DNA of 64,000 nucleotides, taken from positions 52,501 through 116,500 of the forward strand of contig OY997648.1 in NCBI GenBank assembly GCA_963921795.1, read 5' to 3'. Below are positions 33,136 through 43,106 of this stretch, piece by piece (within the stretch, counting starts at the first letter, position 1; the number at the start of each line of letters is the position of its first letter). Made by a program: the position numbers and the translations under genes. The DNA is from Nannobrachium achirus (taxonomy: Eukaryota > Chordata > Actinopteri > Myctophiformes > Myctophidae). The notes below the pieces were generated by a model. That model was not told the DNA's origin. It did not search any database and saw only the letters and a program-made list of their open reading frames with translations.

Positions 33136-33527
33136 CACAGTGGTCCTCAACCTTTTGTAGCCACAACCCCCAAAATAATCCTATTTTAACTTTTTAACTG
33201 GGGACCCCCAAAATAATCCTATTTTAACTTTTTAACTGGGGACCCCCAAAATAATCCTATTTTAACTTTTTAACTGGGGACCCCCAAAATAATCCTATTT
33301 AAACTGGGGGACCCCCAAAATAATCCTATTTTAACTTTTTAACTGGGGACCCCCAAAATAATCCTATTTTAACTTTCCTATTTTAACTTTTTAACTGGGG
33401 ACCCCCAAAATAATCCTATTTTAACTTTTTAACTGGGGACCCCCAAAATAATCCTATTTTAACTTTTTAACTGGGGACCCCCAAAATAATCTTGTTTTAA
33501 CTTTTTAACTGGGGGACCCCCAAAATA
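33136..33527. repeat. 38-bp tandem array in a hAT-like MITE
   Basis: After CAGTGGTCCTCAACCTTTTG the unit CCCCCAAAATAATCCTATTT, TAACTTTTTAACTGGGGA recurs about nine times. The unit is the interior of the same hAT-like MITE seen at 4832. The right side is cut by the LINE at 33529. Confidence 0.9.
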
Positions 33528-33528
33528 A

Positions 33529-34830
33529 TTACATCCGTTTCTCAATCAGAATAGCATGATCCACGGTGTCAAATGCCTTCTGGAGGTCCATCATGACCAT
33601 GCCACTATATTTGCCCTGATCCGCTTCGCGTTTGATTTGGTCAGTCAAATAGAGAAGGCATGTGTCAGTGGAATGGGATTTTCTGAATCCAGATTGGAAC
33701 TCGTAAATCAGATTATTCTCATCGAGATAACTTGCAATCTGTTCGTAGACTATTTTCTCCATGACTTTGGATATGGAGCTAAGAATGGAAACGGGGCGGT
33801 AGTTTCCAGGGTCTAGTTTGCTACCTTTTTTGTGCAGGGGGGTTACTTTTGCTAGTTTGAAGTCCTGGGGGACATGACCCTGTTCGATGGAAAGGTTAAT
33901 TATGTGGGTAATGATTGGAGCAATGGTGGCGGCTGAATCTCTGAGAAATCTAGCTGGGATTTTATCAAGGCCAGTGGCCTTGTGCTGAGGTAGGGCGCTC
34001 AATTTTTTAAACACTTCATCAGTTGTCACTGTGGAAAGTTTAAAGCTGTCTTTTCTGACGCCCAGTTTTTTGTAGAATTTTTTAACAAATTCTTCACCAT
34101 ACCGCCCAGATGGGGCGACCAGTCTTTCGACCAGTGAACGGGCTGTGGTGGTAAAGGTTTTGTTAAGATGGGTAGCCACTTCTCCTTTGTCAGAAATGAG
34201 AGCGGCGTCCGTTTTGATGTTTATGTTGTGGCATATGGTTTTTGATTTTAAGCCTAATTGGTTGTTAAGCAACTTCCATAGGTCTCGTGGTTTGTTTTTG
34301 TATTCCTCGATTTTGTCGTCGATGTAGTTTTTTTTGGCGGATCTAACTAGGGCGGTTGTCTGGTTTCTAAGTTTCTTGCATTGAGCAGTAAGATGCTCAA
34401 TGTGGATTTTGAGGTCATGGTTGTATTTTTTTCTAAGCTTTTTGCAGCACTTTCGTTTTTCATCGTATTTTTTGTCTCTGAGTTTAGCTGATTCTGCAAT
34501 ATCTGAGTTATACCATGGCTCTTGGCGGGCTTTAACCCTGGTGGTATTCAAGGGGGCCACGTCGTCTAGAGCATTGGTCAATTTGGTTTTAAAACCACAC
34601 CATGCTTCTTCGACATCTGTACACTGCAGCTCTGGGGAAAAGTCTACACCCGCTAGTTTGAGATTAAAAGCCTCACTGGAGTAGTTCTTCAGGCTTCTAG
34701 CAACGACAGTTCTGTGGCCACTAGCCTTGGGTTTGTGTATTTTACGGGTAGAGTAGATCATATAATGATCACTAAGACCGCATACAATAGCCCCGCTAGC
34801 GGTGACTTTGGACTTGTCAGTGGTTACGAC
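33529..34830 (-). mobile_element. Jockey/CR1-superfamily LINE, ORF2 fragment
   Basis: One open frame of about 410 codons on the minus strand spans the end of the endonuclease-RT linker (KARQEPWYNSDIAESAKLRD) to the reverse-transcriptase fingers: HKATGLDKIPARFLRD, NYRPVSILSSISKVMEK, FQSGFRKSHSTDTC and DLQKAFDTVDHAI. It stops before the catalytic A/DD box and so is 3' truncated at 33529, next to the 38-bp array. The right edge near 34830 passes into a 67-bp tandem repeat. A 3'-truncated LINE suggests deletion after insertion. Confidence 0.85.
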
Positions 34831-35190
34831 GAGCTTAACACCTCAATGTCTATAGCTGACCTGTTGTGACATCACATTGTTGACTCAATGACCAAGGCAG
34901 CTTAACACCTCAATGTCTATAGCTGACCTGTTGTGACATCACATTGTTGACTCAATGACCAAGGCAGCTTAACACCTCAATGTCTATAGCTGACCTGTTG
35001 TGACATCACATTGTTGACTCAATGACCAAGGCAGCTTAACACCTCAATGTCTATAGCTGACCTGTTGTGACATCACATTGTTGACTCAATGTCCAAGGCA
35101 GCTTAACGCCTCAATGTCTATAGCTGACCTGTTGTGACATCACATTGTTGACTCAATGACCAAGGCAGCTTAACACATCAATGTCTGCTA
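34830..35190. repeat. 67-bp tandem repeat, about 5 units
   Basis: The unit contains CAGCTTAACACCTCAATGTC, TATAGCTGACCTGTTGTGAC and ATCACATTGTTGACTCAATG. Confidence 0.93.
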
Positions 35191-35255
35191 GTGGGACCCC
35201 AAAAAAAGGTTTTAAAATAGGAAAAGTTACATTTCATGGTGTATCACCTTTAACG
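35191..35255. mobile_element. Right end of a TTAA-type MITE
   Basis: GTGGGACCCCAAAAAAAGGT, TTTAAAATAGGAAAAGTTAC and CATGGTGTATCACCTTTAA closely match the right end of the TTAA element at 59920-59976. No left end was found. Confidence 0.65.
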
Positions 35256-35297
35256 CTATAGGGTTTAAGTGGTTGAACTGGTTTGAGGCTGCATTCA

Positions 35298-35620
35298 ATA
35301 ATAAGCCCTTCACGGCCCGCCCACTCAGCACATTTCTCAGCAACTTCCTGGTGCTGACGTCAGTTTAGAAGGGTAAAATAACACAGAAATTGCTGGACTT
35401 AAAGCCAACAAATCATTATTTCGAACGGTAAAGTAAATTATAACGCTTTGTGCCTTTTACTATCTTGTATTCTTGTTCACGCTAGCCGTATTTTATACTG
35501 TATTATTCAGAAATTAGCGAGTTCTGTGTTAACTCTATGGGCTTTGCAGGGTTTTACCCCTCAAAACGTGACTTCAACACCGGGGGGATGCTGAGTGGGC
35601 GGGCCGTGAATAGGGCTTGT
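35298..35620. mobile_element. MITE with GGCCCGCCCACTCAGCA ends
   Basis: Left AATAAGCCCTTCACGGCCCG then CCCACTCAGCA; right TGCTGAGTGGGCGGGCCGTG then AATAGGGCTTGTT. Inverted ends of about 33 bp over a 320-bp unit with an AT-rich interior. Confidence 0.8.
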
Positions 35621-35639
35621 TACTTACTTACTTAACCCT

Positions 35640-36235
35640 GCAAGACCCAAATTAATTTCTACTGGCCAAAAAAATGTTAAAAAAATCAGAAATTAATAAT
35701 AAATCATGCTCTAATTTGCATTTTGGGGATATTCTTCCACAATAATAACACATGTACATGTTCTAGACATTCTAATGATCACGAAAAAGTATATTACAGG
35801 CATTTTACTTATGTTTTTGTGAGGAATAGCTTGAGTTAAAAAGTGAGATGTTGTTCGTCCAGACGGTGGAATTTCAACTTCTCTGGGAGGTGTGAATGTC
35901 AGCCTCTGTGGGGGGTATTTATATGCAAATATCGTGGCCAGTGGAATTGTAATACTAAACAATAGGATTTAATGGTGATGTTAATGTGAAAAAAGAACAG
36001 GAAAACTAATTATAACATTTTTTTTTAAATGATTTTTTTTTTTTGCCAAAAAGCAACGCTGGGCCTTGCAGGGTTAATTACTTAATTAATTAATTCATTA
36101 AGTTCAAAGGTCAGAACAGAACACATGCTGAGAATAATTATAAACTTTATTTGTAAGATGTTTCCAGAAGTAAAACTTTATTCATTGTTTTAAAAACAAG
36201 GTCCATCCTTAAAGGTTGTTGCATGCCGTAACACA
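35640..36235. other. Gap without a recognised gene
   Basis: AT-rich. A 20-odd-base motif near 35635 (CCTGCAAGACCCAA) and 36060 (GGGCCTTGCAGGGTTAA) is inverted, hinting at one more MITE of about 440 bp with TTAACCCTGCAAG-like ends. Confidence 0.45.
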
Positions 36236-36237
36236 CA

Positions 36238-36238
36238 T

Positions 36239-36269
<31 letters not shown>

Positions 36270-36275
36270 CACACA
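36238..36275. repeat. (GCAC)n microsatellite
   Basis: About seven GCAC units passing into CA. Confidence 0.9.
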
Positions 36276-36378
36276 CAGTTTAAATATGTATATATTTGTT
36301 TTAAATATGTGAACTATATTCTTTCTATGTTCATACAACACACACACCAATAAGACACCATACGAGGTCGCACACATC

Positions 36379-36837
36379 CAGGGACGTGCTGGGCCCCTGA
36401 TTCAGCCCGGGAAAAAGAGTTGGATAGGCCCTCATTGCGCGCTATAGAGAGAGATCTCTCTCTATAGCGCTGCTGCTAATCAAACATTTGCCATTTCAGA
36501 TCATGACAAGTGACAAGCCATCGGGCCAATTACATGAGTTATGTTTCGTCTTTGTCAGGTGGAAACCTTGTATGTCCAAAACCGTTTGTTTTGTATTTAT
36601 CATTTAAAAAAATATTTAAACTAGTGAAAACAGCCGATCTACAAGCACACAACGCCTCGCGGTGCGAGGCGTTGTGTGCTTGTAGATCTGTTGTTTTCAC
36701 TACTTTTGTGCAAACAGTTTAATTTTTACTTTTGTGCAAACAGTTAAATTTTTTCCTAATGGCCGGCCTGGACCGGCCGGGAATGAACCGGCCGTTCGGG
36801 AGTTGTCCCGCTTTTCCCAATGGCCAGCACGTCCCTG
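36379..36837. mobile_element. hAT MITE with perfect 8-bp target duplication
   Basis: CACACATC flanks both sides (36371-36378 and 36838-36845). Ends are CAGGGACGTGCTGGGCC and GGCCAGCACGTCCCTG. Inside lie a perfect palindrome GCGCTATAGAGAGAGATCTC (36438-36469) and palindrome copy 18. There is no transposase ORF. Confidence 0.9.
36624..36701. repeat. Palindrome family copy 18 (complete, inside hAT MITE)
   Basis: GTGAAAACAGCCGATCTACA and TGTAGATCTGTTGTTTTCAC around CAACGCCTCGCGGTGCGAGG, a fully paired core. It is a different host MITE from copies 8 and 16. Confidence 0.88.
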
Positions 36838-36978
36838 CACACATCACATCTGCCTGGGTGACAGCAGACTGCTGGGATCAACTTTCCCTCTGCGTCTTAA
36901 AATAAATGTTGGCACTTTGGCTGCAGTGTTGGCGGACGCTTCTTTGTATTTTAAAGACTATTAGGCCTGGGGCCAATT

Positions 36979-37296
36979 CACCCTTTGTCCCGCCCATTGT
37001 CCCATCCATTGGTTGCAGTGTCTTGGTGGGATATTCGGTGGGACACTCCATCCACTACCATTCTAATTCAGTTGCTTCGTATTGTTATTCTGTGTGTTCA
37101 ATTCTAATTTAAAACTTGGTTTCAGTCAAATGGTGCTGCTCAGTGGCAATATAGTGACTTTAAATGTTTTTATTTCTCAAAAAAAAAAAATGTTTTAGCA
37201 AATTCAACATCAAAAAGGCAGAACCAGGGCGGGACAAGGCAGATTGAGCCTGCTGGTTGGTCAGTCAGGGACCAACCAGAAGGCTAACAAAGGGTG
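36979..37296. mobile_element. Nested MITE with AATT target duplication
   Basis: Ends CACCCTTTGTCCCGCC and GGCTAACAAAGGGTG, flanked by AATT at 36975-36978 and 37297-37300. The right arm of the foldback shows the empty site (GGCCAATTCTGATATC in the inverse). Confidence 0.82.
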
Positions 37297-37705
37297 AATT
37301 CTGATATCTTCACAAATTGGTACCACCCAAGGTGACCATAAGTTTTTTAATTTTTTTACTTCCTACATGTCTCTAGTTTACATTTTGGTATGATAACCCC
37401 TTCTGAGACCCAGCTTAATTGATGTTATCAGCCGTTAGAGTCGGTGTCCCATTAACCTTACTATACAGGGGAAAAAAGCTCAAATTAATCTGCTTTAAGT
37501 AGCATATGAGGGGTAAAACTAGGGGGTTTTCATGATTCTGAATCCATTGCAAGCATTTGTTTTGCACGAAAAACATTCCTTGGGCTACAAACGGACCCAC
37601 AAGACTATGGTTTAGTGATGAAAAGTGATGAGTCATCACTTTTCACACTTTTGTGGGGGCTATTTTAGCCCAAGGAATGTTTTTCGTGCAAAACAAATGC
37701 TTGCA

Positions 37706-38970
37706 GAATGATTTCAGACCTGTTGCATTAACCTCCCTGGTAATGAAGCAATTGGAATATTTGGTTAAAACAGAGCTCCTGGTAAAAACCGAGTCTCTGT
37801 TAGACCCCTTTCAATTTGCCTACAGAGCCAGGAGAGGTGTGCAAGATGCTTCATCCACCTTACTTAATCTTCTTCTTAAACATTTAGAAGGTAGTAAGAA
37901 GCACGCCAGGCTACTTTTTGTTGATTTTTCATCAGCTTTCAACACGATCCAGCCTCATGTCTTGGTTGAAAAACTGGAACGCCTATTTTGTTTAGACGCA
38001 GGTCTTATAGGCTGGATTTTTGACTTTCTTAGCAATAGATCACAACAGGTAAAAGTCAATGGTATTTTGTCCAGCCTATTAACATCTTCTACCGGCTCAC
38101 CTCAGGGTTGTGTATTGTCCGCCTTCCTGTACATCTTATACACAAATGACTGCTTTAGTCACCATGCCAACAGATTCATTATCAAGTATGCTGACGATTC
38201 TATAGTTGTCAGCCTGCTTGGTGATGATGAAGATGGTCATGGCCAAGTGCTTGATGATTTTCTTACCTGGTGCGAGGATGCCTTTCTACAATTGAATATC
38301 TCAAAAACAAAAGAGATGTGTGTTGACTTCAGGAAATTCTGTTTTACAGTACTTTTATTGAATCTATAATCTCCTTCTCCATCATCTGTTGGTATGGAAA
38401 CCTGAACATAAAAGACAAAAACCACCTTGGAAGAATTGTGAGAACGGCTTCTAAGATAGCTGGAGTAAACTTCAGTAGCCTGGATCACGTCTTCCAAAGA
38501 CAGATGCTAAAGAAAGCCAAGTCCATTCGTATGGACAGCACAGTATGGAGTTCTATGGACAGTTCTCATCCTCTCAGCTGTGAGTACAAGCTGCTTCCTT
38601 CTGGCCTTCGCCTGGAGTGTGCAGTGGCCACAACAAATAGGCATAAGTTTTCCTTTGTGCCTGCTTCAATACAGGCTTTAAATGCTGATATGAGGAGGAG
38701 GTAATCTGTTGCTTGGGAGACTTCATTTAAATTCCTAAAGTATGAAATTAATATGATGTGAATTTCAATATATGGCCTATGATTGCTGCTTTTTCTTTTT
38801 TGTTTTCTTTACTTTTGGCTGAGATGACGAACTGCTACCCTGTTTTTATTGTTCTATGTGTCCTATGTGATTTTATGTGTCCTTTGTGACAGATGAATGC
38901 TTTTATATATTGCTGCAACCAAATCGCCCTCCGGGGACAAACAATAAATGAACTTGAACTTGAACTTGAA
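37706..38970 (+). mobile_element. Rex1-like LINE inserted in the foldback
   Basis: It starts inside the RT (NDFRPVALTSLVMKQLE), continues LLFVDFSSAFNTIQPHVLVE, SSTGSPQGCVLSAFLYILYT and the catalytic box IKYADDSIVVSLL. An internal deletion after EMCVDFRKF then jumps to the C-terminal region (GRIVRTASKIAGVNFSSLDH, LSCEYKLLPSGLRLECA). The 3' tail is (TTGAAC)n. CTTGCA is repeated at 37700-37705 and 38971-38976 as target duplication, and the foldback's left arm shows the empty site. It is 5' truncated and inactive. Confidence 0.88.
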
Positions 38971-39239
38971 CTTGCAATGGATTCAGAATCATGAAAACCC
39001 CCTAGTTTTACCCCTCATATGCTACTTAAAGCAGATTAATTTGAGCTTTTTTTCCCTGTATAGTAAAGTTAATGGGACACCGACTCTGACGGCTGATAAC
39101 ATCAATTAAGAAGGGGTTATCATACCAAAATGTAAACTAGAGACATGTACAAAGTAAAAAAAAAATAAAAACTTATGGTCACCTTGGGTGGTACCAATTT
39201 GTGAAGATATCAGAATTGGCCCCAGGCCTATATTAATGG

Positions 39240-39560
39240 GATCAACTTTGAGCAAAAGAATGCACAGACCTGGTCTGTTTCATGACTAATTTGCATACTT
39301 AAATGCTTTGGAGGATCCCCTGTACCGCAATGAACTGTGGGTAATTCCTTTGACTTATGGAAATGGTGCATAAAGGGGCGGGGCCAGAACCCTGTGCTTG
39401 TTGCACTGTATCGGTCAGGAAGCAGTTAAACACTCAGATCAGATGGTTCTGATGAGATCGGCTGTTTGAAGTATTTTAAAAGGGTTAACCTTAAAAAACC
39501 CTATTTAAAAATAGATACAAAAAAGCCAAAGACGTTTAGGGGTTTAGGGTTAAATAGGGC
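39240..39560. other. Gap without a recognised gene
   Basis: Downstream of the myosin stop codon on the minus strand. It should include the myosin 3'UTR and poly(A) site, but no clear AATAAA context stands out. Confidence 0.4.
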
Positions 39561-39564
39561 CCCA

Positions 39565-40172
39565 GGTGGAGTTCTAGACCAGACTGAGAAAGCCCAGATT
39601 CAGACTGCTGGGGATGTGGATGGAGTCCTAACCCTAACCAGGTGTAGCTGCTAGGACCAGGTGTAGGTCCTATAGAAGGTGTAGGTCCTATAGAAGGTGT
39701 AGGTCCTAGGACAGAAGGTGTAGGTCCTACAGAAGGTGTAGGTCCTATAGAAGGTGTAGGTCCTAGGTCAGAAGGTGTAGGACAGAAGGTGTAGGTCCTA
39801 TAGAAGGTGTAGGTCCTAGAATAGAAGGTGTAGGTCCTAGGTCAGAAGGTGTAGGACAGAAGGTGTAGGTCCTAGGACAGAAGGTGTAGAAGGTGTAGTT
39901 CTAGACCAGACTGAGGAAGCCCAGATTCAGACTGCTGGGGATGTGGATGGAGTCCTAACCCTAACCAGGTGTAGCTGCTAGGACCAGGTGTAGGTCCTAG
40001 AACAGAAGGTGTAGGTCCTAGAATAGAAGGTGTAGGTCCTATAGAAGGTGTAGGTCCTATAGAAGGTGTAGGTCCTAGGACAGAAGGTGTAGGTCCTATA
40101 GAAGGTGTAGGTCCTAGGACAGAAGATGTAGGTCCTATAGAAGGTGTAGGTCCTAGGACAGAAGGTGTAGGT
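39565..40172. repeat. Minisatellite containing copies of the myosin 3' coding end
   Basis: Short units GAAGGTGTAGGTCCTATA and GAAGGTGTAGGTCCTAGGAC are mixed. At 39572-39628 and 39900-39960 lie near-copies of the last coding bases of the exon at 40173 (CTAGACCAGACTGAG, AAGCCCAGATTCAGACTGCT, GGGGATGTGGATGGAGTCC), each with the stop-codon region. They are followed by CTAACCCTAACCAGGTGTAG. Confidence 0.9.
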
Positions 40173-40325
40173 CTAGACCAGACTGAGGAAGCCCAGATTC
40201 AGGCTGCTGGGGATGTGGATGGAGTCCAGAGCGACAGGAGACCAGCTGTAGGTCAGCCTGACGGGGAAGATCTTCTTCACATCCATGAGGAACAGAGGAG
40301 ATCCAACTCTGTCCTTCAGGATCAC
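40173..40325 (-). CDS. myo5: Class V myosin, terminal exon (end of DIL domain)
   Basis: Class V myosins carry organelles along actin; their globular tail (DIL domain) binds cargo adaptors. The acceptor is CTTCTCTGTTCAG/GTGATC. The exon encodes VILKDRVGSPLFLMDVKKIF, PVRLTYSWSPVALDSIHIPS, then SLNLGFLSLV and a TAG stop. The LLMD.K.IFPV...SIHIP..LNL.F pattern is the extreme C-terminus of MYO5A/B/C. 51 codons, phase 0, in frame with 40933. The 3' edge is copied twice in the array to the left, and the acceptor side is embedded in a 39-bp array to the right. The A, B or C paralog is not resolved. Confidence 0.9.
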   Translation of the reverse strand: MILKDRVGSPLFLMDVKKIFPVRLTYSWSPVALDSIHIPSSLNLGFLSLV

Positions 40326-40797
40326 CTGAACAGAGAAGGAAGACATGTTAATCTGTCTGCCTGTTAATACAGAGAATGAAGACATGTTAATCTGTCTGCC
40401 TGTTAATACAGAGAATGAAGACATGTTAATCTGTCTGCCTGTTAATACAGAGAATGAAGACATGTTAATCTGTCTGCCTGTTAATACAGAGGACAATATG
40501 CCTGCCTGTTAATACAGAGAATGAAGACATGTTAGTCTGTCTGCCTGTTAATACAGAGGACAATCTGTCTGCCTGTTAATACAGAGGACAATCTGTCTGC
40601 CTGTTAATACAGAGAATGAAGACATGTTAGTCTGTCTGCCTGTTAATACAGAAGACAATCTGTCTGCCTGTTAATACAGAGGACAATCTGTCTGCCTGTT
40701 AATACAGAGGATGAAGACATGTTAATCTGTCTGCCTGTTAATACAGAGAATGAAGACATGTTAATCTGTCTGCCTGTTAATACAGAGGACAATCTAG
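40326..40797. repeat. About 39-bp array next to the terminal myosin acceptor
   Basis: The unit CAGAGAATGAAGACATGTTA, ATCTGTCTGCCTGTTAATA recurs about 11 times, with a variant CAGAGGACAATCTGTCTGCC. On the minus strand each unit ends in a run like CTTCATTCTCTG with TATTAACAG, related to the true acceptor CTTCTCTGTTCAG. Alternative acceptors are thus present in series. Confidence 0.9.
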
Positions 40798-40825
40798 ATT
40801 ACATCTAAACTAACATACTGTACTA

Positions 40826-40830
<5 letters not shown>

Positions 40831-40921
<91 letters not shown>
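40831..40921. repeat. (CA)n microsatellite beside a splice donor
   Basis: On the transcript strand it is (TG)n, starting about 11 bases after the donor GTGAAATCACTG of the exon at 40933. Confidence 0.95.
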
Positions 40922-40924
<3 letters not shown>

Positions 40925-40932
40925 GATTTCAC

Positions 40933-41013
40933 CTGGATGGTGCTGATGAAAGAAGGTGAAACTCTCTCCTCAAACTCCATGACTGGAGTGTACAGAGTCA
41001 GCATGCGCACGAT
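40933..41013 (-). CDS. myo5: Class V myosin DIL-domain exon
   Basis: Acceptor GTCCTATCAG/ATCGTG, donor ACCATCCAG/GTGAAA, 27 codons in phase 0. It encodes IVRMLTLYTPVMEFEERVSP, then SFISTIQ. The LYTP..EFEERV..SFI.TIQ motif is diagnostic for the MYO5 tail. It joins LTTAQ of the exon at 42449 to VILKD of 40173 without a gap. The acceptor, with about 35 bases of intron (CTGATAGGACAAACACATC), is duplicated directly at 41050-41084. Confidence 0.92.
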
Positions 41014-41049
41014 CTGATAGGACAAACACATCAGCCAATCAGAGCACAG

Positions 41050-41084
41050 ACAATCTGATAGGACAAACACATCGGCCAATCAGA
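41050..41084. repeat. Duplicate of a myosin acceptor region
   Basis: ATCTGATAGGACAAACACAT then CGGCCAATCAGAA repeats 41011-41044 with two or three changes, including the CTATCAG acceptor on the minus strand. Confidence 0.88.
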
Positions 41085-41351
41085 AGTGTACACTTGGCAA
41101 ACACATTGGCACTCTAACCTAACGCGGACAGTTTAGTGTAGGCAGATGGGCGGGCGCGGTGAGTCTCTCCGCAAGTCTCCGACCAATAGCATGTGTTCTC
41201 CTCCCCCCTCCCCCCTCCCTCCTCTGCTCCTCTTCTCAGCACAGAGAACGCTGCTGCGTCATGACGTCTACACATTCGGTGCGACGCTCTCTGCACTCTG
41301 ATTGGTTAGGGCAATTCTACACTTCCTCCAACAGTGATCATAACGCGATCG

Positions 41352-41408
41352 GCCAGGCTTCTTTTTCTTCCGATCGCCAAAAGAAGTCTGGGTTTCCGAG
41401 GCTACACC
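41352..41408. repeat. Hairpin repeat, second copy
   Basis: GGCTTCTTTTTCTTCCGATC faces GCCAAAAGAAGTCTGGGTTT, then CCGAGGCTACACC, as at 25534. It is followed by TTAGGGTTAGGGTTACACC. Confidence 0.7.
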
Positions 41409-41649
41409 ATTGGGTTAGGGTTAGGGTTACACCATTGGAGGCAACGTGGGGGTTCAGTGTCAGCCCACAGGAGGAGGAGCCGGGATTTGAACCACCGACC
41501 CCTCATTGGATATGAGGCAGAGAGAGTTCAGAGAGAGTTCTTGGAGGGCTTTGGCCGTGTTTTTATTTCACAGTGCAGTCGGTGTTCGAGAAAACACATT
41601 CCCTGCTGAGGGAACTTCTATGTCTCCTGCTCTGTCAGCTGTCTGTGAG

Positions 41650-41651
<2 letters not shown>

Positions 41652-41707
<56 letters not shown>
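41652..41707. repeat. (TG)n microsatellite
   Basis: It lies between unique sequence and the first copy of the exon edge at 41709. Confidence 0.95.
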
Positions 41708-41710
<3 letters not shown>

Positions 41711-42443
41711 ACCTGTGCAGTAGTCAGCTGTGAGCACACAGTGCTCAGTGTGTGTATAGTATAGTATAGTATAGTATAGTATAGTAGAGTAGAGTAGAGT
41801 AGAGTAGAGTAGAGTATATACAGTAACCTGTGCAGTAGTCAGCTGTGAGCACACAGTGCTCAGTGTGTGTATAGTATAGTATAGTATAGTATAGTATAGT
41901 ATAGTATAGTATAGTATATAGTATAGTATAGTATAGTAGTATATATAGTATAGTATAGTATAGTATAGTATAGTATAGTATAGTATAGTATATAGTATAG
42001 TATAGTATAGTAGTATATATAGTATAGTATAGTATAGCATAGTATAGTATAGTATAGTATATAGTATAGTATAGTATATAGTATAGTATAGTATAGTATA
42101 GTATAGTATAGTATAGTAGTATATATATTATAGTATAGTATAGTATAGTATAGTATAGTATAGTATATAGTATAGTATAGTATATAGTATAGTATAGTAT
42201 ATTACATAGTATAGTATAGTATAGTATAGTATAGTATAGTAGTATATATAGTATAGTATAGTATAGTATAGTATAGTATATAGTATAGTATAGTAGTATA
42301 GTAGTATAGTATAGTATAGTATAGTAGTATTATATGTAGTATAGTATAGTATAGTATAGTATATAGTATATAGTATAGTATAGTATAGTATAGTATATTA
42401 CATAGTATAGTATAGTATAGTATAGTATAGTATAGTATATACA
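41708..42443. repeat. (TATAG)n array with two copies of a myosin exon edge
   Basis: Hundreds of bases of TATAG units with AGAGT and TAGTA variants. AACCTGTGCAGTAGTCAGCT, GTGAGCACACAGTGCTCA occurs at 41709-41747 and 41826-41866. This is the last about 38 bases of the exon at 42449 plus its donor (GTTACTGTATA in the second copy). Confidence 0.93.
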
Positions 42444-42448
42444 GTAAC

Positions 42449-42623
42449 CTGTGCAGTGGTCAGCTGTGAGCACACAGTGCTCACGGCCACAGCGTCCTCG
42501 TGGTTGTTCTTCTTGGCCTGCAGGAGCTGAGCAGCCTGGACCAAACCTTCCAGCTTCTGTTTGGCTCCACAGTCTGACAGCTGCTTCTCTGCTAGCCACT
42601 CCTCCAGCTGGAGTACGTTGTAC
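42449..42623 (-). CDS. myo5: Class V myosin DIL-domain exon
   Basis: Acceptor TTATTTCAG/GTACAACG and donor CACTGCACAG/GTTACTG. One base completes the K codon of the upstream exon; 58 codons follow: [40 protein letters not shown], then [35 protein letters not shown] and LTTAQ are hallmark DIL motifs. Both edges are duplicated: the donor side at 41709 and 41826, the acceptor side four or more times at 42652-42870 and once, diverged, at 44167. Confidence 0.93.
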
Positions 42624-42870
42624 CTGAAATAACAATATTATAATATTATAATACTCCTCCAGCTGGAGTACGTTGTACCTTTAATAACAATGATAACATA
42701 TTATAATACTCCTCCAGCTGGAGTACGTTGTACCTTTAATAACAATGATAACATATTATAATACTCCTCTAGCTGGAGTACGTTGTACCTGAAATAACAA
42801 TGATAACATATTATAATACTCCTCCAGCTGCAGTATGTTGTAGCTTTAATAACAATGTTAACAGTTTTAC
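42624..42870. repeat. 56-bp array copying a myosin acceptor edge
   Basis: ACTCCTCCAGCTGGAGTACG, TTGTACCTTTAATAACAATG, ATAACATATTATAAT recurs four times. On the minus strand each unit carries the pyrimidine-poor acceptor and the first 25 exon bases (GTACAACGTACTCCAGC). Some units have CCTTTAAT in place of CCTGAAAT, changing the AG of the acceptor. Confidence 0.92.
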
Positions 42871-43106
42871 TGCCAGATGTTTTATTTATTTATTGGGTCT
42901 GGTGCCAGCAAAAAGCGGCTTACCTTTGCGACGTTATAGTAGATAGATAGAAAATTTTTTTATTTGTATTTTTTTTAATCTATTTTCATAATACAACATG
43001 CACTTTGGCGATACTGGCAGCAGAGGGCGGCCTCATGCAAGAATGAATGTGAATTCTGGCCCTGCATGGTTGCCATCCATTGAGACCAGTCACTCGCTAC
43101 AGAGCC

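Larger units (their letters stand above)
36963..39236. mobile_element. Large foldback element carrying nested insertions
   Basis: The left arm starts AGGCCTGGGGCCAATT and the right arm ends AATTGGCCCCAGGCCT. The arms stay complementary through GATATCTTCACAAATTGGTA, TTTACATTTTGGTATGATAA, GATGTTATCAGCCGTTAGAG and ATGATTCTGAATCCATTGCA, meeting around 37630-37650 (AAAAGTGATGAGTCATCACT). Without insertions it would be a nearly complete palindrome of roughly 700 bp. It has no coding sequence of its own. Confidence 0.85.
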
